DNA of 64,000 nucleotides from Alkalithermobacter thermoalcaliphilus JW-YL-7 = DSM 7308 (GCA_001584565.1 LSFY01000001.1:854001-918000), one strand, 5' to 3'; positions 28,202 through 39,201 are shown, counted from the stretch's first letter. Translations and numbers: made by a program. The notes: generated by a model from the sequence alone, not told the origin.

Positions 28202-28230
28202 TTGACTTTACACATATATAAGTAAATAAT
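28202..28230 (+). promoter_or_regulatory. Sigma-A type promoter for pnp
   Basis: TTGACT (28202-28207), 17-bp spacer, AATAAT (28225-28230). It stands between the rpsO terminator and the pnp start. Confidence 0.55.
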
Positions 28231-28305
28231 AATAACATAAAATCAAAATAATATATTTACTAAAGGAAGATTTTGTAGTATTGTACCTATAAGAGGAGGT
28301 AGATT

Positions 28306-30405
28306 ATGTATAGAAATTTTGAAATGAATTTAGCAGGTAGAAAACTTAGTGTAGAAATAGGAAAAGTTTGTGAGATGGCTAATGGCAGCTGTATAGTTAG
28401 GTATGGAGATACAGTTGTATTAGTTAATGTATGCGCTTCTTCTGAACCAAGACAAGGAATAGATTTTTTTCCTTTGAGCGTAGATTATGAAGAAAGATTA
28501 TATGCTGTTGGAAAAATTCCAGGAGGATTTATAAAAAGAGAGGGAAAACCTTCGGAAAAAGCTATTTTAACATCAAGACTTATAGATAGACCTATAAGAC
28601 CTTTATTTCCAAAGGGGTACAGAAATGATGTTCAAGTGGTAGCTACAGTTATGTCTGTTGATCAAGATTGTACTCCTGATATAGTAGCTATGATAGGATC
28701 TTCAATAGCACTATCGATATCAGATATACCTTTTGATGGACCTACTGGATCAGTATCTATAGGACTAATAGATGGAGAATTTATTGTTAATCCAACATCA
28801 TCACAAAAAGAAATAAGCGAAATGAATTTAGTTGTATCAGGAACGAAAGATGCCATAATGATGGTAGAAGCTGGAGCAAATGAAATTTCAGAAGAATTAA
28901 TGTTAGATGCAATAATGTTTGCACATGAACATATAAAGCAAATAGTAGAATTTATAGAATCAATAGTAAAAGAAGTGGGTAAGGAAAAAAGTATTGTTGA
29001 ATTATATTCTCCTGATAAACAAATAGAGGAAGAAGTGCGCAATTTTGCTACAGAAAAGATGAAAGATGCTATTAAAACTGTAGAAAAGCTAGAGAGAATA
29101 GAAAATATGGACAAGGTAAAACAAGAAACACTAGCTCATTTTGAAGAAATATACCCTGAGAATTTGAAAGATATAGAGGAGATTCTTCATAGTATAGTTA
29201 AGGAACAAGTTAGGGATATGATAATTAATGAAAACATAAGACCAGATAATAGGACGCCTGAAGAAATAAGAGATATATGGTGTGAGGTAGGAATTCTTCC
29301 ACGAACACATGGTTCAGGATTGTTTACAAGAGGACAAACACAAGTTTTAACAGTAGCAACATTAGGAGCACTAGGAGAAGTTCAAGTATTAGATGGACTA
29401 GAAGATGAAGAAAACAAGAGATATATGCATCACTATAATTTTCCATCATATAGTGTAGGAGAGGTAAGACCTTTAAGGGGACCAGGTAGAAGAGAAATAG
29501 GACATGGAGCTTTAGCTGAAAGAGCATTAGAACCGATGATACCAAGTAAAGATGAATTTCCTTATACTATAAGACTAGTTTCAGAGGTATTAAGTTCTAA
29601 TGGGTCTACATCACAGGCAAGTGTTTGTGGAAGTACGTTAGCTTTATTAGATGCAGGAGTTCCTATAAAGAAAATGGTAGCTGGAATTGCTATGGGTCTT
29701 ATAAAAGAAGATGAAAAAATAGCTATTTTATCAGATATTCAAGGTATGGAAGACTTTTTAGGAGATATGGACTTTAAGGTTGCAGGAACAGATCAAGGAA
29801 TAACAGCTATACAAATGGATATAAAAATAAAGGGTATAGATAAGGAAATTTTAAAGAAAGCTTTAGAGCAAGCAAGAAAAGGAAGATTACACATATTAGA
29901 TGAAATGAAAAAAGTAATAGATAAACCAAGACAAGAAATATCTCCATATGCACCTAGAATAATAAAAATGTCTATACATGTAGATAAGATAAGAGAGGTT
30001 ATAGGACCAGGAGGAAAAACTATAACTAAAATAATTGAAGATACAGGTGTGAAGATAGATATAGAAAAAGATGGAACTATTTTTATATTTTCAAGTGATT
30101 TAGAAATGGGTAATAAAGCTAAAAAAATAATTGAAGGAATAGTTAAAGAGCCAGAGGTAGGAGAAGTATATATAGGTAAAGTTACGAGAATAACTAACTT
30201 TGGAGCTTTTGTAGAAATACTTCCAGGAAAAGAAGGTTTGCTTCATATTTCAAATATATCTAATGAGAGAGTAGAAAAAGTTGAGGATGTCTTAGCTATA
30301 GGAGATGAAATAGAAGTTAAACTTACAGAAATAGATAAACAAGGTAGAATTAATTTGTCAAGAAAAGTGTTAATTACACAAGATGACAAAACAAAAGATG
30401 AATAA
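28306..30405 (+). CDS. pnp: Polyribonucleotide nucleotidyltransferase (PNPase)
   Basis: Phosphorolytic 3'-5' exoribonuclease of RNA decay. Two RNase PH-like domains (first with [24 protein letters not shown] in part; second with FTRGQTQVL and [15 protein letters not shown]), a helical linker, then a KH domain ([16 protein letters not shown]) and an S1 domain ([28 protein letters not shown] in part). 699 aa is full length. AGAGGAGGT ribosome site. Confidence 0.98.
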   Translation: MYRNFEMNLAGRKLSVEIGKVCEMANGSCIVRYGDTVVLVNVCASSEPRQGIDFFPLSVDYEERLYAVGKIPGGFIKREGKPSEKAILTSRLIDRPIRPLFPKGYRNDVQVVATVMSVDQDCTPDIVAMIGSSIALSISDIPFDGPTGSVSIGLIDGEFIVNPTSSQKEISEMNLVVSGTKDAIMMVEAGANEISEELMLDAIMFAHEHIKQIVEFIESIVKEVGKEKSIVELYSPDKQIEEEVRNFATEKMKDAIKTVEKLERIENMDKVKQETLAHFEEIYPENLKDIEEILHSIVKEQVRDMIINENIRPDNRTPEEIRDIWCEVGILPRTHGSGLFTRGQTQVLTVATLGALGEVQVLDGLEDEENKRYMHHYNFPSYSVGEVRPLRGPGRREIGHGALAERALEPMIPSKDEFPYTIRLVSEVLSSNGSTSQASVCGSTLALLDAGVPIKKMVAGIAMGLIKEDEKIAILSDIQGMEDFLGDMDFKVAGTDQGITAIQMDIKIKGIDKEILKKALEQARKGRLHILDEMKKVIDKPRQEISPYAPRIIKMSIHVDKIREVIGPGGKTITKIIEDTGVKIDIEKDGTIFIFSSDLEMGNKAKKIIEGIVKEPEVGEVYIGKVTRITNFGAFVEILPGKEGLLHISNISNERVEKVEDVLAIGDEIEVKLTEIDKQGRINLSRKVLITQDDKTKDE

Positions 30406-30409
30406 TTCG

Positions 30410-30440
30410 AAATAAGCACAAGTACGTGCTTATTTTTGTT
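30410..30440 (+). terminator. Intrinsic terminator after pnp
   Basis: 10-bp stem AAATAAGCAC / GTGCTTATTT with a 6-nt loop followed by TTGTTTG. Confidence 0.8.
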
Positions 30441-30501
30441 TGCATAAATTCCTACTGTTATTAATAATAATATAGCATAGAAAATTAAGGGAGGCAGGTA
30501 A

Positions 30502-31215
30502 GTGATAATAATAGTAAATAAGAGAAAACTCCTACTTTTAACTGCTATATGCATATTAACTGTAGGGATATATATCACAACTAGTTTAAGTGTATTTACA
30601 TTTAAAACATTGTCTGAACCATATTATAAAGGAAATAAGGAAAAATCTAATTATGTAGCAATAACATGCAATGTAGATTGGGGAAATGAATACATAGAAG
30701 ATATATTAAAAATCTTAGAAAGTAAAGATGTAAAAATAACGTTTATGGTTACAGGAAGGTGGGCAAAAAAATATCCTGATATATTACTGAAGATAAAGGA
30801 AAATGGTCACGAAATAGGAAACCACGGTTTTAGACATATAGACTATTCTAAGTTAGATTACAAAACGAATTACGAAGAGATAAAAGAAGCAAAAGACATA
30901 ATAGAAGGTATAATTGATGACAAAACGAGATTTTTCTCACCGCCTTCAGGATCGTTTAATAAGAATACTATAAAAGCAGCATTGGATTTAAAGTATATTC
31001 CGGTCCAGTGGACAATAGATACAGCAGACTGGTTATATAAAGATAATCCTCAAAAAATAATACAAAGAGTACAAAATAAAACTATCGACTCAGAAAGTAT
31101 AATTTTACTTCATCCAACTGAAGCTACAGTAAAAACTTTAGGATCCATAATAGAAATAGTAACAGGTGAAGGTTATAAAGTTGGTAGACTAATGGATATA
31201 TTTGAAGTTGATTAA
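30502..31215 (+). CDS. Polysaccharide deacetylase-like protein (YlxY type)
   Basis: 237 aa with one N-terminal membrane helix (residues about 9-26) and a NodB-type carbohydrate esterase domain. Visible motifs: FMVTGRWAKKYPDI, IGNHGFRH (metal-binding His pair), FFSPPSGSFN and IILLHPT. The first motif, TFDDG in active enzymes, reads TCNVDWG, so the usual Asp pair is altered and activity is uncertain. In Bacillus the homologous ylxY also lies just downstream of pnp and close to the dapG/ymxH genes, and the same neighbourhood is seen here. GTG start behind GGGAGG. Confidence 0.8.
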   Translation: MIIIVNKRKLLLLTAICILTVGIYITTSLSVFTFKTLSEPYYKGNKEKSNYVAITCNVDWGNEYIEDILKILESKDVKITFMVTGRWAKKYPDILLKIKENGHEIGNHGFRHIDYSKLDYKTNYEEIKEAKDIIEGIIDDKTRFFSPPSGSFNKNTIKAALDLKYIPVQWTIDTADWLYKDNPQKIIQRVQNKTIDSESIILLHPTEATVKTLGSIIEIVTGEGYKVGRLMDIFEVD

Positions 31216-31335
31216 AATTTTTATGTAAATTATAATTTAAAAGAATACATCCTTGTAGTATAGTAAAAAGTGTAGATAGTAATAAGATAAAGTTTTTTAA
31301 AGTATAATTGTTATACATAAACAGGAGGTGTTTAA

Positions 31336-31581
31336 ATGAAATTGTCTTCTATTGCCGGAAAGGAAATTGTAAATCTAGCTACAGGAGAAAGACTAGGAGT
31401 TATAGCAGAGTCAGATTTAGTCATAGATGAATCAAATGGTAAAATATTATCGTTAATAATACCAAGAGATAGGGGTTTTTTCTCTTTGAAGAGAGAAAAG
31501 AAATTCATGGAAGTTCCTTGGAAAAATATAAAAAAAATAGGAAATGATATGATAATTATAGATTACGAAGGAAATATATAA
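31336..31581 (+). CDS. PRC-barrel protein, YlmC/YmxH sporulation family
   Basis: 81-aa PRC-barrel protein with MKLSSIAGKEIVNLATGERLG and the C-terminal VPWKNIKKIGNDMIIID typical of the YlmC/YmxH family; its function is not established. AGGAGGTG ribosome site. It lies 16 nt upstream of dapG, as in related genomes. Confidence 0.85.
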   Translation: MKLSSIAGKEIVNLATGERLGVIAESDLVIDESNGKILSLIIPRDRGFFSLKREKKFMEVPWKNIKKIGNDMIIIDYEGNI

Positions 31582-31597
31582 TTGGAGGTATTTTTAT

Positions 31598-32824
31598 ATG
31601 AATATATTAGTACAAAAATTCGGAGGAACATCTGTAGAATCTCATGAAAAAATGTTAGTTGTGTCAAATATAATAAAGCAAGCTAAAGATAAAGGACATA
31701 ATATAGTAGTTGTAGTTTCAGCAATGGGTAGAAAAGGTGCTCCTTACGCAACAGATACATTAATACAATTATGTAAACAAACCAACAATTCTATATCAGA
31801 ACGAGAATTAGACTTAATAATGTCTTGTGGAGAAATAATTTCAGGCTGTGTATTAGTTCATACTCTTAAAAAAGTAGGTATAGATTCTATTCTTCTTACA
31901 GGAGCTCAAGCAGGTATTATAACAGATGATAAACATACAGATGCATCTGTAATACAGATAAACCCAGAAAGAATATTAAAAGAACTAAGAGATGGAAAAG
32001 TAGTTGTAGTCACAGGTTTTCAGGGGGCTACTTTATCTGGTGAGATAACGACTTTAGGCAGAGGTGGAAGTGATACAACTGCTGTAGTATTAGGAGCAGG
32101 CTTAAATGTAGATGTTGTTGAGATATATACAGATGTAGATGGAATTATGACAGCTGACCCTAAAATAGAAAGCAATGCAAAGGTTATAAAAAATATAAAT
32201 TATGATGAAGTGTTTCAAATGGCTGATAAAGGTGCAAAAGTTATTCATCCAAGAGCGGTAGAAATTGCTAAAAATAATAATATAACTATTAAAATAAAAA
32301 ATACTTTTAACCCAGGAGAAGGAACAGATATATGTTCATATAAAGATCAAAAATTAGATATTTATAAATTAAAGCAGTGCAAAAATCTTATTACAGCTAT
32401 TGCTCATAAGAATGAAATAACACAAATATCTATAAAAGATTGCCAAGAAGACATATTTACTGAAATTTTAAGTGCTATAGAGATAAATAACATTAGTATA
32501 GATATGATAAATTTTTTTATAAAGGAAAAAGTATTTGTAATAGATAGTGATAAGATAGATTCAATAAAATCAATATTAGAATCTTATAATGTAAACTTTA
32601 ACATCATTGATAAATGCTCAAAGGTTACTTTGATAGGATCGAATATAACAGGTATACCAGGAGTTATGGCGAAAATAGCTAAATGTTTATGTAGTAATAA
32701 CATACCTATACTTCAAACATCAGATTCGCATATGACTATATCTATACTAATACGTCAAGATGATGTAAAGTCAGCAGTAAATTCTCTTCATAAAGAGTTT
32801 AACTTATCAGAAGAAATTAATTAA
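31598..32824 (+). CDS. dapG: Aspartate kinase (DapG type)
   Basis: First step of lysine, threonine, methionine and diaminopimelate synthesis. The kinase domain shows QKFGGTSVES, SAMGRKGAPYATDTLI (the GAPYATD form is typical of DapG), GRGGSDTTAVVLGAGL and TDVDGIMTADP. Two C-terminal ACT domains for amino-acid feedback follow (residues about 265-408). In spore formers this enzyme feeds dipicolinate and wall DAP. No lysine riboswitch-sized leader is present upstream. Confidence 0.93.
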   Translation: MNILVQKFGGTSVESHEKMLVVSNIIKQAKDKGHNIVVVVSAMGRKGAPYATDTLIQLCKQTNNSISERELDLIMSCGEIISGCVLVHTLKKVGIDSILLTGAQAGIITDDKHTDASVIQINPERILKELRDGKVVVVTGFQGATLSGEITTLGRGGSDTTAVVLGAGLNVDVVEIYTDVDGIMTADPKIESNAKVIKNINYDEVFQMADKGAKVIHPRAVEIAKNNNITIKIKNTFNPGEGTDICSYKDQKLDIYKLKQCKNLITAIAHKNEITQISIKDCQEDIFTEILSAIEINNISIDMINFFIKEKVFVIDSDKIDSIKSILESYNVNFNIIDKCSKVTLIGSNITGIPGVMAKIAKCLCSNNIPILQTSDSHMTISILIRQDDVKSAVNSLHKEFNLSEEIN

Positions 32825-32878
32825 TATGCAATAAATGTGTTATATAAAGAGTAATTATATATCTTGAAAACCTAAAGT

Positions 32879-32912
32879 CAAAGTCTTTCATAAGAAAGGC
32901 TTTGTTTTTTTG
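32879..32912 (+). terminator. Intrinsic terminator after dapG
   Basis: 11-bp stem (CAAAGTCTTTC / GAAAGGCTTTG with one G-T pair) and 4-nt loop followed by a T8 run. Confidence 0.85.
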
Positions 32913-32980
32913 TCTAGAGAGTATTTAATAACTCAATTGGACAAAATAATAATAACAAATTAAAATTTTAGGAGGGAAAG

Positions 32981-33673
32981 ATGATTAGGAATTCTAAGGA
33001 AGAGATGAATAAGAATAAAATTGTTTCAGAAAATATAAAAGAGTATGGAGTTGCTAATTTACCAATACCTGAAAGTAAGGAAATTCAATGTGTTACTATT
33101 ATTGGTGAGATAGAAGGTCATATTATGGCTGCTCCTCAGAAAAAATCTACAAAATACGAACACATTATACCACAGTTAGTAGCTTTAGAAGAAAGTAAAG
33201 AAACTAAAGGGATATTAGTAATATTAAATACAGTAGGTGGAGACGTTGAGGCAGGACTTGCAATAGCAGAACTTATAAACAGTATGTCAAAGCATGTTGT
33301 AACATTAGTTCTAGGAGGCAGTCATAGTATAGGTGTACCTTTAGCAACTTCAGGAAAATATTCATTTATAGCTCCTACAGCTACTATGACTATTCATCCA
33401 ATAAGAATGAATGGTTTAGTAATAGGTGTTCATGAAACGTTTGAATATTTTAGAAAGATGCAAGAGAGAATAATAAATTTTGTTACCAGAACATCTAATA
33501 TTGAAAGAGATACATTTATTCAGCTTATGAATTCAAGAAATGAACTTATAAATGATATAGGAAGTGTGTTAATAGGAGAAGAAGCTGTAAAGTATAAACT
33601 AATAGATCAAGTAGGAGGATTAAAAGATGCTCTATCTTATCTTCAAAAATTGATTTCGCAGGATAAAGAATAA
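32981..33673 (+). CDS. tepA: ClpP-like serine protease, TepA/translocation-enhancing type
   Basis: 230-aa ClpP-fold protein. GILVILNTVGGDVEAGLAIAELI, the nucleophile region LGGSHSIGVPLATSG and the His region TMTIHPIRMNG match the TepA/YmfB group rather than housekeeping ClpP, which is shorter and has a different Ser motif. No transmembrane part. In Bacillus tepA lies between dapG and spoIIIE, the same order as here. The exact substrate is unknown. Confidence 0.85.
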   Translation: MIRNSKEEMNKNKIVSENIKEYGVANLPIPESKEIQCVTIIGEIEGHIMAAPQKKSTKYEHIIPQLVALEESKETKGILVILNTVGGDVEAGLAIAELINSMSKHVVTLVLGGSHSIGVPLATSGKYSFIAPTATMTIHPIRMNGLVIGVHETFEYFRKMQERIINFVTRTSNIERDTFIQLMNSRNELINDIGSVLIGEEAVKYKLIDQVGGLKDALSYLQKLISQDKE

Positions 33674-33692
33674 TATGATATAATTAGTAAAT

Positions 33693-33730
33693 AAAAGTGT
33701 TAATGTAATGACATTAACACTTTTGTTGTG
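33693..33730 (+). terminator. Intrinsic terminator after tepA
   Basis: 14-bp perfect stem AAAAGTGTTAATGT and complement, 4-nt loop, ending TTTTGTTGTG. Confidence 0.8.
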
Positions 33731-33780
33731 TTTATAATTACATACTTAGGAGGTTTTAATTTATTTTGGGGGTAAAAACT

Positions 33781-36042
33781 ATGAAAAGAAAAAAAAATAA
33801 AAAAGAAATTTACAAAGAAGAAAAACAAGCTATAAAATTAGATGAAAGCTTCAGAGAAGAGCTTTATTCTATAGGTCTAATTTTTTCAGGATTATTTCTT
33901 TCATTTAGCTTAACTACCAAATCTATGGGGAAAATAGGTGAGTTTATAAGGGTAATATTCTTAGGTTTTTTTTCTAATGTGTCTATAGTTTTTCCTTACA
34001 TAATTATTTGTATTGGTGTTATAAATCTATTTCAGTTCGAAAAATTGAAAAAGTTTATAAAGTATAAGCTGTCTAATTTATTTATATTTATAGTAATGCT
34101 ATTATATGGAATATCTAATCATGATTTTATTCCTCAAGATTCACCTTTTTTACCTCAAAATTTAAGAATAATTTTTAGAATGGGAGTAGAAGGAAAAGGA
34201 AGTGGAATATTTAGTACTATTATAGCTTACTATTTTATTAAGTTATTTGGAATTGTAGGGTCTTATATACTAAGTATTTTCTTAACGATAATACTAGTTA
34301 TATTTGGATTTAATATATCTTTAAAGGATATGTGTAAAAATACCATAGACTTTATACTAAGGATATTTATAGATATGAAAAAATTAATACTAGATCTAAT
34401 TATGGTTGAGGAAAAAGATAAGAAAACTAAAAGATTGAAAAAAAATACAGAAAAAATGGAGTATAAAAGTCATGAACATATAGAAAACAACGAAATTAAA
34501 ATTGTAGATTTTAACAACAATTTATATGAAGAAAGTAAAGAAACTAATCAAGAAAAGTTACAATTAGAAAATACAGATGAAAAACATATGAATATTGCTA
34601 TTTCAAACTGTGATGATAATTATTTAGATTATTTAATTCCGAGCATAGATTTATTAAATAAACCTAATATTTTAGGAGATCAAAAAGACAAAAAACAGAT
34701 ATTAAAAAATGCTAAATTATTAGAAAAAACTTTGAGAGATTTTGGAGTAGAGGTAAGTATAAATCAAGTTACAAAGGGTCCTACTATAACTAGATATGAA
34801 GTACAGCCTAAATCAGGAGTAAAGGTGAGCAGAATAGTTAGTTTAACAGATGATATAGCATTAAGTTTAGCAGCTAAAAGCATAAGAATAGAAGCACCTA
34901 TTCCAGGCAAATCAGCCATAGGAATAGAAGTTCCAAATGAAGAGATACAATTAGTAACTTTAAGAGAAGTTATAGAATCAAAAGAGTTTGCTGAAAGTAA
35001 ATCTAAATTAAGCTTTGCAATAGGAAAAGATATATCGGGAACTCCTATAGTTTCAGATATATCAAAAATGCCTCATTTATTAATAGCAGGAGCCACAGGA
35101 TCAGGAAAAAGTGTTTGTGTAAATACTTTAATAACAAGTATTTTATATAAATCCAAACCTGATGAAGTTAAGTTTCTTATGATAGACCCTAAAGTAGTAG
35201 AACTTGGAAATTATAATGGAATACCTCATTTATTAATTCCAGTAGTTACAGATCCTAAGAAAGCAGCATCGGCATTATCTTGGGCTGTTAATGAAATGGA
35301 GAGAAGATATAAGTTATTTGCAGAAAACTCAGTTAGGGATATATATGGTTACAATGAAAAATCCCATGAAAAATTACCAAGTATAGTAATTATTATAGAT
35401 GAATTAGCTGATTTAATGATGGTAAGTGCTAACGAAGTAGAAGATGCAATATGTAGATTGGCTCAGATGGCAAGGGCTGCTGGTATGCATTTGATAGTAG
35501 CAACACAAAGGCCATCTGTCGATGTTATTACAGGAGTAATAAAAGCTAATATACCATCTAGAATAGCTTTTTCAGTATCATCTCAAACAGATTCAAGAAC
35601 AATACTAGATATGGGTGGAGCTGAAAAGCTCTTAGGTAAAGGAGATATGTTATTTTATCCAATAGGAGCAGCAAAACCTATTAGACTTCAGGGAGCTTTT
35701 GTATCTGAAAGAGAAGTCGAAGATATAGTTAAATATATAAAAGAACAAGTATGTAATCAGACATTTTATAAAGAAGATTTATTACAAAATATAAGCAAAA
35801 ATATTTCTATAGAGACTACTTCAGAAGATGATTTAATAGATGAAGCTATACAATTTATCATTTCTTCTCAACAAGCTTCAACTTCCATGCTACAAAGAAA
35901 GTTCAGAATAGGGTATAATAGAGCAGCAAGGCTTATGGATGAAATGGAAAGCAGAGGTATTGTAGGGCCAAATGAAGGAAGTAAACCTAGAAAAGTATTA
36001 ATTAATAAAGAGCAATATACTGCTGCAACAAGTGACAAATAA
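33781..36042 (+). CDS. ftsK: DNA translocase of the FtsK/SpoIIIE family
   Basis: Septum-located ATP-driven DNA pump that clears chromosomal DNA during division or sporulation. Four or so N-terminal membrane helices (residues about 25-185), an acidic linker, then the motor with Walker [14 protein letters not shown] and Walker [16 protein letters not shown]-terminal gamma winged helix ([25 protein letters not shown], in part) is present, which recognises orienting sequences. Start ATG at 33781 behind TGGGGGT; a TTG 15 nt upstream has its own AGGAGG at a longer spacing. Whether it is the vegetative or sporulation copy cannot be decided. Confidence 0.95.
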   Translation: MKRKKNKKEIYKEEKQAIKLDESFREELYSIGLIFSGLFLSFSLTTKSMGKIGEFIRVIFLGFFSNVSIVFPYIIICIGVINLFQFEKLKKFIKYKLSNLFIFIVMLLYGISNHDFIPQDSPFLPQNLRIIFRMGVEGKGSGIFSTIIAYYFIKLFGIVGSYILSIFLTIILVIFGFNISLKDMCKNTIDFILRIFIDMKKLILDLIMVEEKDKKTKRLKKNTEKMEYKSHEHIENNEIKIVDFNNNLYEESKETNQEKLQLENTDEKHMNIAISNCDDNYLDYLIPSIDLLNKPNILGDQKDKKQILKNAKLLEKTLRDFGVEVSINQVTKGPTITRYEVQPKSGVKVSRIVSLTDDIALSLAAKSIRIEAPIPGKSAIGIEVPNEEIQLVTLREVIESKEFAESKSKLSFAIGKDISGTPIVSDISKMPHLLIAGATGSGKSVCVNTLITSILYKSKPDEVKFLMIDPKVVELGNYNGIPHLLIPVVTDPKKAASALSWAVNEMERRYKLFAENSVRDIYGYNEKSHEKLPSIVIIIDELADLMMVSANEVEDAICRLAQMARAAGMHLIVATQRPSVDVITGVIKANIPSRIAFSVSSQTDSRTILDMGGAEKLLGKGDMLFYPIGAAKPIRLQGAFVSEREVEDIVKYIKEQVCNQTFYKEDLLQNISKNISIETTSEDDLIDEAIQFIISSQQASTSMLQRKFRIGYNRAARLMDEMESRGIVGPNEGSKPRKVLINKEQYTAATSDK

Positions 36043-36065
36043 CAAATTAGAAAGGAGCAAAAAAA

Positions 36066-37406
36066 ATGAGTTTAAAAGTAGCATTAGAATCACTAGGGTG
36101 TTCAAAAAATTTAGTGGATTCAGAAATAATGTTAGGTATTTTAAAAAATAAGGGCTACAGGATTACAGGAAATTTTTATGAAGCAGACATAATAATAGTA
36201 AATACTTGTGGTTTTATAGAGTCTGCAAAAGAAGAATCTATAAATACTATACTAGAGCTTGCAGAATACAAAAATATAGGCAAAGCTAAATTATTGTTAG
36301 TTTCAGGTTGTTTAGCTCAAAGATATAGTGATGATTTAAAAAAAGAAATACCTGAAATAGATGCAATAGTTGGAACTGCAAGTTATACTAAGATAAATGA
36401 AATAATTGATAGACTTTCTGAAGAAAAGAATATAGTTGTTTTAGATGACATAAATTTTGTGTATAATGAAAATTTACCTAGATATGTAAGTACTCCTAAG
36501 TATATGGCGTATTTAAAAATTGCAGAAGGATGTGATAATAATTGCACATATTGTATAATACCACAACTAAGAGGTAGATACAGAAGTAGGAAAATAGAAG
36601 ATTTAGTTGAGGAAGCTAAAAAATTAGCAAATTCAGGTGTAAAAGAGCTTGTAGTTATAGCTCAAGACACAACTAGGTATGGCATAGATATATATGGGGA
36701 ATCAAAACTTCATATATTATTAGAAGAGTTGTCTAAAATAGAAGGAATTTGTTGGATAAGAGTTATGTATTCATACCCTGAGGCGATAGATGAAAAGGTT
36801 ATAAAAGTAATTGCAAGTAATGAAAAGATATGTAACTATTTTGATATTCCTATACAACATTGTAATAACAGAATTTTAAAGTTAATGAATAGAAGGACAA
36901 CAAAAGAAGATTTAATCAATAAAATTAGATTAATAAAAAGTTATATTCCGGATGCAATACTTAGAACATCAATAATAGTTGGATTTCCAAGTGAAACAAA
37001 AGAAGAATTTGATGAGTTAAAGGATTTCATTAAGCAGATCGAGTTTGATAAATTAGGTGTATTTACTTATTCTATGGAAGAAGGAACAGCAGCAGCAAAA
37101 TTAAAGGAACAAATTCCTGACGAAATAAAAAATCTAAGAAGAGATGAGTTAATGATTATACAACAAGATATATCTGCAAAAAAGAATTGCGAAAAGGTGG
37201 GAAAAATATATAAGGTACTAATAGATGAAAAAGTTGAGGATAACTTATATTGTGGAAGAAGTTTTGAAGATGCTTATGAAATAGATGGTGTTGTATATGT
37301 GAATTCTAAAAAAGATATAAGCATAGGTAGCTTTGTAAATGTAAAAATAACGCAATCGTTAGAGTATGATTTGGTAGGTGAAATGATTGATGAATTTAGC
37401 AAATAA
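36066..37406 (+). CDS. rimO: Ribosomal protein S12 methylthiotransferase RimO
   Basis: Radical-SAM enzyme methylthiolating an Asp of S12. N-terminal MTTase domain begins VALESLGCSKNLVDSE, the hallmark of RimO rather than MiaB; the radical-SAM cluster is GCDNNCTYCIIP; a TRAM domain ends the protein. 446 aa. AAAGGAG ribosome site. Its 3' end overlaps the pgsA start. Confidence 0.96.
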   Translation: MSLKVALESLGCSKNLVDSEIMLGILKNKGYRITGNFYEADIIIVNTCGFIESAKEESINTILELAEYKNIGKAKLLLVSGCLAQRYSDDLKKEIPEIDAIVGTASYTKINEIIDRLSEEKNIVVLDDINFVYNENLPRYVSTPKYMAYLKIAEGCDNNCTYCIIPQLRGRYRSRKIEDLVEEAKKLANSGVKELVVIAQDTTRYGIDIYGESKLHILLEELSKIEGICWIRVMYSYPEAIDEKVIKVIASNEKICNYFDIPIQHCNNRILKLMNRRTTKEDLINKIRLIKSYIPDAILRTSIIVGFPSETKEEFDELKDFIKQIEFDKLGVFTYSMEEGTAAAKLKEQIPDEIKNLRRDELMIIQQDISAKKNCEKVGKIYKVLIDEKVEDNLYCGRSFEDAYEIDGVVYVNSKKDISIGSFVNVKITQSLEYDLVGEMIDEFSK

Positions 37407-37908
37407 GCTAACGCTTCTTAGGATAGGGTTAGTTCCCGTATTTATAGTAACAGTTTTAACAGATATAGATTATTCTTTAACAATAGCAGCATGCGTATTC
37501 ATTGTAGCTTCTATCACAGATTTTTTAGATGGATATATAGCGAGAAAATACAACATGATAAGTAATTTTGGAAAATTTATGGATCCGCTTGCTGACAAAA
37601 TCTTAGTTGCCTCAGCTTTAATAAGTATGGTAGAGTTAGGTTTAGTTCCTTCGTGGATGGTTATATTGATAATATCTAGAGAATTTGCAGTCAGTATATT
37701 AAGAGCTATAGCTTCTTCTAGTGGTATTGTTATAGCTGCTAGCAAATGGGGAAAGTATAAAACAATTTCTCAAATAATAGCTATAATAATGGTACTACTT
37801 CAACTCCCTTTTTATAATATATTCTTATGGGTTAGTTTAGTGTTGACTATATATTCTGGATATGATTATATTTATGTAAACAAAGATCTTTTCAAAGAAA
37901 AGGTTTAG
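37390..37908 (+). CDS. pgsA: CDP-diacylglycerol--glycerol-3-phosphate 3-phosphatidyltransferase
   Basis: Membrane enzyme making phosphatidylglycerophosphate from CDP-DAG (the product of cdsA in this window). The CDP-alcohol phosphatidyltransferase signature DGYIARKYNMISNFGKFMDPLADK is exact, and NLANKLTLLRIGLVPVFI begins the protein. ATG at 37390 overlaps the end of rimO by 17 nt. Confidence 0.95.
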   Translation: MNLANKLTLLRIGLVPVFIVTVLTDIDYSLTIAACVFIVASITDFLDGYIARKYNMISNFGKFMDPLADKILVASALISMVELGLVPSWMVILIISREFAVSILRAIASSSGIVIAASKWGKYKTISQIIAIIMVLLQLPFYNIFLWVSLVLTIYSGYDYIYVNKDLFKEKV

Positions 37909-37925
37909 TATAGCAAAATTTATAG

Positions 37926-37969
37926 TAACAATAATTCTATTAATTAATGGAATTATTGTTATTTTTTTA
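37926..37969 (+). terminator. Intrinsic terminator after pgsA
   Basis: 12-bp stem TAACAATAATTC and complement with a 12-nt partly self-complementary loop, followed by a T7 run. Confidence 0.85.
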
Positions 37970-38019
37970 TAATCATGTCAATACTTATAGTGACAGATAC
38001 ATTTCATTCTCAAAATGCG

Positions 38020-38067
38020 TTGACGAATACAAATATATATTATATAATGATTTTAGAACATTTGTTC
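38020..38067 (+). promoter_or_regulatory. recA promoter with LexA (SOS) box
   Basis: TTGACG (38020-38025), 17-bp spacer, TATAAT (38043-38048). A perfect Gram-positive LexA box, GAACATTTGTTC, lies at 38056-38067 over the expected start of transcription. This predicts repression by the LexA encoded at 54.5 kb and induction by DNA damage. Confidence 0.9.
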
Positions 38068-38093
38068 TGATCGGAAGAAAGGTGGTATGAATC

Positions 38094-39119
38094 ATGGATG
38101 ATAAGAAGAAAGCTTTAGAAAGAGCTTTAGCTGAAATAGAAAAAGACTTTGGTAAAGGCTCTATTATGAAACTAGGTGAAGCATCAAAGGCAACTATAGA
38201 AGCTATATCTACAGGTTGCATAGGTTTAGATATAGCTATAGGTATAGGTGGTTTACCAAAAGGAAGAATAATAGAGATATTTGGGCCAGAATCATCAGGA
38301 AAGACTACAGTAGCTTTAAGTGTTATAGCTGAAGCCCAAAAGAATGGTGGTATAGCTGCATTTATAGATGCAGAACATGCACTTGATCCGGTTTATGCAA
38401 AAAGTTTAGGAGTGGACATAGATAATCTTATAATATCTCAACCAGATACAGGGGAGCAAGCGCTTGAAATAGCAGAAGCTTTAGTTAGAAGTGGTGCTAT
38501 AGATGTTTTAGTTGTGGATTCAGTAGCAGCTCTTGTTCCAAAAGCAGAAATTGAAGGTGAAATGGGAGCATCTCATGTTGGTCTTCAGGCAAGACTTATG
38601 TCTCAGGCTTTGCGTAAGTTAGCTGGGGCCATAAATAAATCAAAATGCATATCTATATTTATAAATCAATTAAGAGAAAAAGTAGGAGTAATGTTTGGAA
38701 ACCCAGAAACAACTACTGGAGGGAGAGCGCTGAAATTTTATTCATCTGTAAGATTAGATGTTAGAAAGGTTGATGTTATAAAACAAGGGGATCAAGTAGT
38801 AGGAAGTAGAACAAGAGTAAAGGTGGTTAAAAATAAGGTAGCTCCACCATTTAAACAATGTGAATTTGATATAATGTATGGAGAAGGTATTTCTAAGATA
38901 GGAGACATATTAGACATAGCTACTGATATAGGAATTATAAAAAAATCAGGATCCTGGTATAGTTATAATGATACTAAATTAGCCCAAGGTAGAGAAAATG
39001 CAAAGAATTGGTTAATAGAAAATAAAGATGTAGCCACTGAAATTGAAAGTTTAATTAGACAACATTATAATATAGGAACTACAATTAATACATCTAATGA
39101 ACTAGTAGAAAATGTGTAG
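38094..39119 (+). CDS. recA: Recombinase RecA
   Basis: Strand-exchange protein and co-protease for LexA. Walker [13 protein letters not shown], Walker [44 protein letters not shown] (loop 2 and signature, in part) and IDAEHALDP are all present. 341 aa, ATG behind GAAAGGTGG. The upstream LexA box ties it to the SOS response. Confidence 0.98.
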   Translation: MDDKKKALERALAEIEKDFGKGSIMKLGEASKATIEAISTGCIGLDIAIGIGGLPKGRIIEIFGPESSGKTTVALSVIAEAQKNGGIAAFIDAEHALDPVYAKSLGVDIDNLIISQPDTGEQALEIAEALVRSGAIDVLVVDSVAALVPKAEIEGEMGASHVGLQARLMSQALRKLAGAINKSKCISIFINQLREKVGVMFGNPETTTGGRALKFYSSVRLDVRKVDVIKQGDQVVGSRTRVKVVKNKVAPPFKQCEFDIMYGEGISKIGDILDIATDIGIIKKSGSWYSYNDTKLAQGRENAKNWLIENKDVATEIESLIRQHYNIGTTINTSNELVENV

Positions 39120-39120
39120 T

Positions 39121-39156
39121 TTAAAAAGCTGCTTATAATTATAAGCAGCTTTTTAA
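39121..39156 (+). terminator. Perfect-palindrome terminator after recA
   Basis: 36-bp perfect palindrome with 18-bp arms (core GCTGCTTATAATTATAAGCAGC) ending TTTTTAATG. Confidence 0.85.
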
Positions 39157-39172
39157 TGTATTTTTATACAGC

Positions 39173-39201
39173 TTGACACTCAAATAAAAAAGATATAAAA
39201 T
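39173..39201 (+). promoter_or_regulatory. Sigma-A type promoter for rny
   Basis: TTGACA (39173-39178), 17-bp spacer, TAAAAT (39196-39201). It lies between the recA terminator and the RNase Y gene, leaving a 5' leader of about 90 nt. Confidence 0.6.

Noticed and set aside
31216-31335. Lysine riboswitch upstream of ymxH-dapG
   Set aside because: Only 120 bp are available and no terminator-linked multi-stem structure is seen; too short for an L-box.
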